Source of the DNA: Thermoplasmata archaeon
Lineage (GTDB): Archaea; Thermoplasmatota; Thermoplasmata; Sysuiplasmatales; Sysuiplasmataceae
Assembly (NCBI GenBank): GCA_021796175.1
Contig: JAJYOM010000097.1
Coordinates: 1-6,100 of the forward strand
Direction: 5' to 3'
DNA length: 6,100 nucleotides
Position numbers and translations under genes: made by a program. The notes under the pieces are model-generated. The model searched no databases and was not told the origin of the DNA. It saw only the letters and a program-made list of their open reading frames with translations. This document shows positions 1-4,463 of this stretch, piece by piece (positions within the stretch are counted from its first letter, which is position 1; each line of letters starts with the position of its first letter).

Positions 1-8
1 GTATCAGG

Positions 9-1322
9 ATGGATCCCCCTGGACCTTCGGCCCAGGAGATAATTGCAAAAGACGAAAGATATGTAGCCACCACCACGAAGAGCCTGCCCGTTGTTGCGAA
101 GAGGGCACACGGTCTCGTCGTCGAGGATGTCGACGGGAATCTCCTTCTGGATTTCTCGAGCGGCATCAGTGTGCTCAATGTGGGCCATTGCCATCCAAAG
201 GTCGTGGAGGCAGTCAGGAAGCAGTCCGGGGAGCTAATGCATTTCGCCGGAACAGATTTCTATTATGATATACAGGCATCGCTCGCACAGAGGCTTTCGG
301 AGATAACACCAGGCTCATTCGAGAAGAAGGTCTTCTATGGTAACAGCGGCGCGGAGGCGATAGAGGCTGCAATAAAGGTGGCAAGATGGTCAACTCAGAG
401 GAAGAGAATGATAGCCTTCATTGGTGCATTCCACGGCAGGACGATGGGTGCCCTTTCCCTCACTGCCAGCAAGCCTGTCCAGAAGGAGAGGTTCTTCCCG
501 GCAGTGGACGGTGTGACACACATACCGTTTGCAAACTGCTACAGATGCCCCTACCATCTTGAATACCCGTCATGCGATCTCTGGTGCGCAAAGACGCTCG
601 AAGAAACATATTTCAGTTCTTTTGTCCCTCCCGATGAGGTGGCGGTGCTCTTTGGGGAGCCCGTACAGGGGGAAGGCGGTTACATCGTGCCCCCGAAGGA
701 ATTCTATCCCACGCTGCACAGGACACTCAGAAAACATGGCATACTCTTCGCTGATGACGAGGTCCAGGCCGGACTCGGCAGAACGGGCAAGATGTGGGGC
801 ATACAGCACTGGGGAATAGACCCGGACATACTCACAACATCAAAATCGCTTGGCTCCGGCATACCGATCTCTGCGACAGTCTTCAGGAAGGATATTGATT
901 TCGGCGTTGAGGGTGCGCATTCAAATACATTTGGCGGCAATCTTGTCGGCTGTGCAGCCTCTCTTGCCACGCTGGATGTTATTGAAGAGGAGAATCTGGT
1001 TGGGAATTCGGCGAGAATGGGTGAATACTTCAGGCAAAGACTCATTGAGCTTCAGGGCAGGCACGAGCTAATAGGAGATGTGCGCGGCCTCGGCCTGATG
1101 CTCGCTGTTGAGTTCGTAAAGGACAGAAAGACGAAGGAGTACGCGTCGAAGGAAAGGGATGAGGTGCTTTCGGAAGCACACAGGAGGGGTCTGATACTCC
1201 TGGGCTGCGGCAAGTCCGGCATAAGGCTGATTCCGTCGCTTAATGTGACACGGATGCAGATAGATACAGCGGTAGAAATACTGGATGAAGTGCTGGCCAA
1301 GTACAGGCATTCATCGAAGTAG
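9..1322 (+). CDS. Class III PLP-dependent aminotransferase (acetylornithine / 4-aminobutyrate aminotransferase family)
   Basis: A cytosolic fold-type I PLP enzyme of 437 residues, full length for the family. Visible landmarks are G-N-S-G-A-E at 111-116 (phosphate loop), F-H-G-R-T at 141-145, E217-P-V-Q220, D250-E-V-Q (the Asp that pairs with the pyridine nitrogen), the Schiff-base lysine K279 in T-S-K-S, T307 in N-T-F-G-G-N, and R406, a likely substrate-carboxylate binder. Four cysteines (C177, C180, C189, C193) sit in an insert after the F-H-G-R-T region, and I recall a similar Cys-rich loop in archaeal members. The family transfers an amino group from an omega- or alpha-amino acid to 2-oxoglutarate, but some archaeal members with this fold are amino-acid racemases, so the substrate is unknown. 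The frame stays open to the left edge; homologues as I recall them have a few residues before the PPGP motif, so the true start may lie outside the window. No SD is visible. The 3' end overlaps the convergent dehydrogenase gene by 12 bp. Confidence 0.93.
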   Translation: MDPPGPSAQEIIAKDERYVATTTKSLPVVAKRAHGLVVEDVDGNLLLDFSSGISVLNVGHCHPKVVEAVRKQSGELMHFAGTDFYYDIQASLAQRLSEITPGSFEKKVFYGNSGAEAIEAAIKVARWSTQRKRMIAFIGAFHGRTMGALSLTASKPVQKERFFPAVDGVTHIPFANCYRCPYHLEYPSCDLWCAKTLEETYFSSFVPPDEVAVLFGEPVQGEGGYIVPPKEFYPTLHRTLRKHGILFADDEVQAGLGRTGKMWGIQHWGIDPDILTTSKSLGSGIPISATVFRKDIDFGVEGAHSNTFGGNLVGCAASLATLDVIEEENLVGNSARMGEYFRQRLIELQGRHELIGDVRGLGLMLAVEFVKDRKTKEYASKERDEVLSEAHRRGLILLGCGKSGIRLIPSLNVTRMQIDTAVEILDEVLAKYRHSSK

Positions 1323-2450
1323 TTTCCTTGAAATCACCAGGCGCTGTATTTCGCTTGTTCCCTCGTAGATGCGCGTAATGCGTGCATCCCTGTAGTAGCG
1401 CTCCACGGGTGTGCCCCTTATGTAACCTATGCCGCCGTGTATCTGCACCGCCTTGTCCGCCACCATGTTGGCTGTTTCGGAAGCGAAAAGCTTCGCCATT
1501 GATGCTGCTAGTGAATAGTCCTTTCCCTGGTCGCGCATGGAGGCAGCCCTGTAAAGCAGGAGCCTTGAAGCATCCACGTTCATGGCCATGTCGGCGAGCA
1601 TCCACTGGATGCCCTGGAAATCCGATATCTTCTTTCCGAACTGCTCCCTCTGCCTGGAATAGTCGAGCGCTGCCTCAAATGCACCCTGCGCTATGCCGAG
1701 GCTCTGCGCGCCGACGCCAATTCTGCCACCATCCAGTGTTGACAGTGCTATCTTCATGCCGTCCCCCTCACTTCCAAGCATATTTTCAACTGGAACACGG
1801 CAGTCCTGCAGCCTTATTGACACAGTTCCGGATGCGTTCAGACCCATCTTCCTCAGCGGCTCTGAAATGTTGAAGCCCTGCGTGCCTCTCTCCACAATGA
1901 ATGCACTCAGGCTGCGGCTCTTCTTTCCAGGAGCTGTCCTGATCATGACGAAGAAGACGTCCGCCTTGTCGCCGTTGGTTATGAAAAGTTTCTCACCGTT
2001 GAGAACATACTCGTCCCTATCCCTGACGCCAAGGGAAGATTCATTTGAAACGTCGGAACCCGCCGTCGCCTCAGTTATACAGTATGCACCGAGCTTCCTC
2101 CCGGCGGACATGTCAGGTATGTACTTCTCCCTCTGTTTATCTGTCCCGAAAGTGACAAGAGGGTGAAGAACAAGCGAATTGTGAACTGACATGATAATTG
2201 CAACGGAAGCACTCACTCGAGCCAGCTCCTCTATCGCAATCGCATAGCTGACGGAGTCAAGATTGCTGCCGCCGTATTTCTCCGGCATCTGCATTCCCAT
2301 CAGGCCCAGTCCGGCCATCCGCGGGAGAAGCTCAACCGGGAAGCGCATCTCCTCCTCTATGTCGGTGGCAATCGGCCTGACTTCCTTCTCGGCAAATTCC
2401 CTGACAGTTGCCGCTATCAGCCTCTGCTCCTCGGTCAGATTGAAATCCAT
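1311..2450 (-). CDS. Acyl-CoA dehydrogenase (short/branched-chain type)
   Basis: An FAD enzyme of 379 residues, the usual length for short- and branched-chain acyl-CoA dehydrogenases. It would oxidise an acyl-CoA to the trans-2-enoyl-CoA in the cytosol and pass electrons to an electron-transfer flavoprotein; no ETF gene is present here. It has the N-terminal helical domain (about 1-118), the middle beta domain with Y-C-I-T-E-A-T-A-G-S-D at 123-133, and the C-terminal helical domain with R-E-Q-F-G-K at 268-273 and Q-I-H-G-G-I-G-Y at 336-343. The catalytic base is E363 in I-Y-E-G-T-S-E-I-Q, the short-chain position. One small oddity is that the usual T-E-P before the flavin-contact loop reads T-E-A. 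The start is well fixed: the N-terminus M-D-F-N-L-T-E-E-Q is typical, an SD precedes it, and an in-frame TAG lies at 2463-2465. The acyl substrate cannot be read from the sequence; amino-acid or fatty-acid breakdown is an inference. Confidence 0.95.
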   Translation of the reverse strand: MDFNLTEEQRLIAATVREFAEKEVRPIATDIEEEMRFPVELLPRMAGLGLMGMQMPEKYGGSNLDSVSYAIAIEELARVSASVAIIMSVHNSLVLHPLVTFGTDKQREKYIPDMSAGRKLGAYCITEATAGSDVSNESSLGVRDRDEYVLNGEKLFITNGDKADVFFVMIRTAPGKKSRSLSAFIVERGTQGFNISEPLRKMGLNASGTVSIRLQDCRVPVENMLGSEGDGMKIALSTLDGGRIGVGAQSLGIAQGAFEAALDYSRQREQFGKKISDFQGIQWMLADMAMNVDASRLLLYRAASMRDQGKDYSLAASMAKLFASETANMVADKAVQIHGGIGYIRGTPVERYYRDARITRIYEGTSEIQRLVISRKLLR

Positions 2451-2459
2451 CAGACAACA

Positions 2460-2464
2460 CTCCT
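2460..2464 (-). promoter_or_regulatory. Shine-Dalgarno of the acyl-CoA dehydrogenase gene
   Basis: AGGAG on the minus strand lies nine bases before the ATG at 2450. Together with the in-frame stop a few bases further upstream, it fixes the start of the dehydrogenase. Confidence 0.7.
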
Positions 2465-2549
2465 AACTTCCTATGTAAACAATTGCTGCGCCTCCTGCGA
2501 AGGAAACAGGCTTGCGGCGCCGATCACAGCAAATCCGGTATCGGCAGAC

Positions 2550-2711
2550 CTACGGCCAGCCGTTCTTTACCCTGTCCGGGTACTTTTCCTTGAAATGGGC
2601 GTAACAGTCATCATCGCAGAACAGTGGTACGTCCCTGGTCGACGGATCCGGGTTGTATCCAATTCTGAGCTCGCAGTAGGCACAGTGCATTACGTGCGGA
2701 TCATCAGGCAT
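2550..2711 (-). CDS. Small zinc-finger-like protein (TRASH/FCS-like treble clef), 53 aa
   Basis: A short reading frame, M-P-D-D-P-H-V-M-H-C to K-N-G-W-P, then TAG. It carries four cysteines spaced C10-x2-C13-x18-C32-x3-C36, in the contexts H-C-A-Y-C-E and L-F-C-D-D-D-C-Y-A-H-F. The second half resembles the F-C-x3-C-x3-F signature of TRASH, YHS and FCS treble-clef zinc modules, which bind a metal and often act in metal sensing or protein contacts. Nothing follows the finger but a short basic tail, so it is a single-domain protein. The ATG at 2711 has a weak GTGA five bases upstream; a GTG three codons earlier (2720) is an alternative start. It lies 99 bp upstream of the dehydrogenase gene on the same strand, so co-transcription is possible. 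The function is not known. The cysteine spacing and sensible residue composition make a chance frame unlikely. Confidence 0.8.
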   Translation of the reverse strand: MPDDPHVMHCAYCELRIGYNPDPSTRDVPLFCDDDCYAHFKEKYPDRVKNGWP

Positions 2712-2747
2712 TTGTTTCACACTTTCCAGGAACTAGGAATCAACAGG

Positions 2748-2767
2748 TAGTTATCTCTTTTTGTTTG
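2748..2767 (-). promoter_or_regulatory. Possible archaeal promoter of the small zinc-finger gene
   Basis: On the minus strand an A-rich run followed by AGATAACTA lies about 35-55 bases upstream of the ATG at 2711. That is roughly the distance expected for a BRE/TATA element with a short leader. The match to the archaeal TATA consensus is poor, so this is a weak call based mainly on position and base composition. Confidence 0.2.
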
Positions 2768-2837
2768 CAGGGGCGCGTTGATTTCTACGCCAGGGGCAGG
2801 GAACAGTTCACGGCCCGCACATCCAAATCCCGACTAC

Positions 2838-2852
2838 TAAAATTTCAAATAT
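2838..2852 (+). promoter_or_regulatory. Possible TATA/BRE region of the sulfurtransferase gene
   Basis: A 15-base A/T-only run apart from one C (TAAAATTTCAAATAT) stands out in a G+C-richer surrounding. Its 3' half is about 25 bases upstream of the SD of the sulfurtransferase gene. Transcription would then start near 2873, giving a leader of about 12 bases that just includes the SD. This is inferred from spacing and composition, not from a clear consensus. Confidence 0.35.
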
Positions 2853-2874
2853 CGCGGCACAGCATTCAAACTGC

Positions 2875-2881
2875 AGGTGAT
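2875..2881 (+). promoter_or_regulatory. Shine-Dalgarno that sets a TTG start for the sulfurtransferase
   Basis: AGGTGAT is a seven-base match to the complement of the usual 16S rRNA 3' end and is three bases from TTG at 2885. It decides the start: the frame is open 40 codons further upstream, back to another TTG at 2765, but that stretch crosses the putative promoter and has no family resemblance. Confidence 0.75.
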
Positions 2882-2884
2882 AAG

Positions 2885-3727
2885 TTGGAATACGCGAAGA
2901 AAGACTCTCTCGTGAGTACTGAATGGGTTGCGGAGCACCTGAACAACAAGTCAGTTCGCATCGTTGAGGTCGACTATGATCCAGTTCCAAACTACAATCA
3001 GGGCCACGTACCCGGCGCAGTGCTCTTCGACTGGAAGAAGGACCTGAACGATCCGGTCTCCAGGGACCTGCTGAGCAGGCAGCAGCTGGAACATCTGCTC
3101 GGCAGATCCGGCATAGGGAATGATACCACAATCGTCCTTTACGGCGATTTCAACAACTGGTTTGCAGCCTATGCATTCTGGGACCTGCTGTACTACCATG
3201 TTGAACATATCAAGCTGATGAACGGCGGCAGGAAAAAATGGCTAGCAGAGGACCGCACTGTGACGAAGGAGGTGCCTTCCTACCAGCCTGTCAAGTTCAC
3301 TGCAAAGGACCCGGACAGGAGCATAAGGGCATTCATCGATGATGTCCGGGGAGTCCTGGGCAAGAGTGAATGGGGACTTGTGGACGTCAGGAGTCCCGCG
3401 GAGTACACCGGCCAGATACTTGCACCGCCGGAATATCCCAATGAGGGCGCACAGAGGGGCGGTCACATACCCGGTGCTGTCAACATTCCGTGGGGTCAGG
3501 CGGTAAATGATGACGGCACCTTCAAGAGCGCCGAGGAGCTAAGGAAACTGTACGAGTCGAAGGGCATCACTTCAGACAAGAAGATAGTGACTTACTGCAG
3601 GATAGGCGAGCGATCTTCGCACACCTGGTTCGTCCTCACCCATCTTCTCGGATTCAAGAATGTGGTAAACTACGACGGCTCATGGAGTGAATGGGGTAAC
3701 GGAATAAGGAATCCCATCGAGAAGTAG
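2885..3727 (+). CDS. Thiosulfate sulfurtransferase (two-domain rhodanese)
   Basis: A 280-residue tandem rhodanese, the usual length, which would move sulfane sulfur from thiosulfate to cyanide or, in the cell, to thiol acceptors. The N-terminal domain (about 6-125) is catalytically dead: Y-G-D-F-N-N-W at 86-92 has Asp where the active Cys would be, as is normal for this family. The C-terminal domain (about 145-275) has D-V-R-S-P-A-E-Y at 167-174, H-I-P-G-A-V-N-I-P-W at 194-203 and the active loop C238-R-I-G-E-R-S-S-H, followed by D-G-S-W-S-E-W-G-N. This resembles the SseA/CysA-type enzymes of bacteria and archaea. The start is TTG at 2885, chosen for the strong SD and because M-E-Y-A-K and V-S-T-E-W-V-A-E-H-L match the family N-terminus. 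There is no signal peptide, so it is cytosolic. Its stop is one base from the stop of the convergent H-like/TusA-like gene, which suggests a shared role in sulfur transfer. Confidence 0.95.
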   Translation: MEYAKKDSLVSTEWVAEHLNNKSVRIVEVDYDPVPNYNQGHVPGAVLFDWKKDLNDPVSRDLLSRQQLEHLLGRSGIGNDTTIVLYGDFNNWFAAYAFWDLLYYHVEHIKLMNGGRKKWLAEDRTVTKEVPSYQPVKFTAKDPDRSIRAFIDDVRGVLGKSEWGLVDVRSPAEYTGQILAPPEYPNEGAQRGGHIPGAVNIPWGQAVNDDGTFKSAEELRKLYESKGITSDKKIVTYCRIGERSSHTWFVLTHLLGFKNVVNYDGSWSEWGNGIRNPIEK

Positions 3728-3728
3728 T

Positions 3729-4397
3729 CTATTCCTTCACAACAAGGAAGTGATATATGCTGTCGACCTTCCTTGTCTCAACCAGCCTGTTGCGTGTTTC
3801 ATCCGACCAGCGCACCATTTCAATCGGTGATGTGACATCGTCTGTGACAAGGTGCACAGTAAATCCTTTTTCCCTGTTTTCCATCAGCTGATTCAGGCGT
3901 GCCAGGACAGCACTGCATTCAGTTCCGATCTCAACCATCTCCGTATCCGGCAGTTCAGAAAAACACCTGAGGCGAAGTGCCCTGACCTTCTCGGCAGCTG
4001 CTTTCCCTGCCACGCTCCCCGTTATTGTGGAAGAGAGAACGTCGCCATCATCTTCCACACTCAGTGTTGCAAGCCAGTGCTCCCTGTAGATGGACGAGGG
4101 TGTTATCCTCCTTCCCTCCAGCTCATTCGTCCCGGCAACAGTGCATCTGAATGGTACCCTCATCGTATCGAAGAACCTGCCGCTTTCTATGCTGCCTATG
4201 CTCTTTCCCTCTTCCACAACAGTGCCTGTTGACTTCAGCAATATCCTGATCGGCTTCCCCGCTGTCCATAGAAGAGCCTGGGTCATCCCTATTCTCCACG
4301 AACCCTGCTTTTCCAGTTTCCTGACCCACAGGTTCATGTCGGCAGTATAGTGAAGTTCTTCCGGGAAAACGCAGCCATTGGTCTCCATTTCTGTCAT
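3729..4397 (-). CDS. GcvH-like (lipoate-carrier fold) - TusA-like sulfur carrier fusion protein
   Basis: A 222-residue cytosolic protein. Residues about 11-115 follow the glycine-cleavage H-protein pattern: F-P-E-E-L-H-Y at 11-17, W-V at 24-25, E-S-G-R at 71-74 where H-proteins have E-S-V-K, P82 at the conserved spacing, and Y-R-E-H-W-L at 104-109. The lipoyl-lysine is therefore Arg74 (codon AGG at 4176-4178). A helical linker (about 124-149) leads to residues about 154-222, which align without gaps to TusA as I recall the E. coli sequence: G-T-E-C161 for the active Cys, G178 at +17, D186-D187 at +25/+26, then L-V, Y-x-F-L and a Lys near the end. The CPxP motif reads C-S-A-V. The start at 4397 is chosen because GGAG lies five bases upstream and a TATA-like box lies about 39 bases upstream. 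The frame is open to an ATG at 4424, which adds nine residues with a C-x-C. A sulfur-handling role is inferred from the folds and the adjacent rhodanese. Confidence 0.85.
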   Translation of the reverse strand: MTEMETNGCVFPEELHYTADMNLWVRKLEKQGSWRIGMTQALLWTAGKPIRILLKSTGTVVEEGKSIGSIESGRFFDTMRVPFRCTVAGTNELEGRRITPSSIYREHWLATLSVEDDGDVLSSTITGSVAGKAAAEKVRALRLRCFSELPDTEMVEIGTECSAVLARLNQLMENREKGFTVHLVTDDVTSPIEMVRWSDETRNRLVETRKVDSIYHFLVVKE

Positions 4398-4402
4398 CCG
4401 GT

Positions 4403-4406
4403 CTCC
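4403..4406 (-). promoter_or_regulatory. Shine-Dalgarno supporting the internal start at 4397
   Basis: GGAG on the minus strand is five bases before the ATG at 4397. The upstream ATG at 4424 has no SD at usable spacing, so this site favours the shorter protein. Confidence 0.5.
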
Positions 4407-4431
4407 GCACTCACAGCGACGCATGATTCCG

Positions 4432-4445
4432 AATTATACTTTTCG
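4432..4445 (-). promoter_or_regulatory. Archaeal BRE/TATA-like promoter of the H-like/TusA-like gene
   Basis: The minus strand reads CGAAAAGTATAATT: a purine-rich BRE-like half followed by a TATA-like half, inside the 39-bp gap after the surface protein stop codon. A TATA centre near 4436 predicts transcription from about 4410. That is downstream of the ATG at 4424 but about 13 bases upstream of the ATG at 4397, in agreement with the SD there. It also implies that the fusion gene can be expressed apart from the surface protein gene. Confidence 0.5.
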
Positions 4446-4463
4446 TCAGAGCTCACTTTGCCG

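Noticed and set aside
1382..2166. Two overlapping plus-strand open frames opposite the acyl-CoA dehydrogenase
   Set aside because: Their translations show no domain-like pattern, and the opposite strand encodes a full, well-conserved dehydrogenase. They are shadow frames.
2519..2545. Inverted repeat GCCGAT ... ATCGGC with a 15-base loop just after the small zinc-finger gene (minus strand)
   Set aside because: The stem is only six pairs, the loop is long, and there is no T-tract, so it does not support a terminator or riboswitch call.
2751..2766. T-rich plus-strand tract as a terminator
   Set aside because: No plus-strand gene ends upstream of it; position fits a minus-strand promoter better, and even that is weak.
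3852..4350. Two plus-strand open frames opposite the H-like/TusA-like gene
   Set aside because: Their composition is low in domain signals, while the minus frame gives two recognisable folds with conserved spacing.
3729..4397. Reading the gene as an ordinary glycine-cleavage H protein
   Set aside because: It is almost twice the usual length, lacks the lipoyl-lysine, and carries a second domain resembling TusA; no glycine-cleavage P or T gene is nearby.
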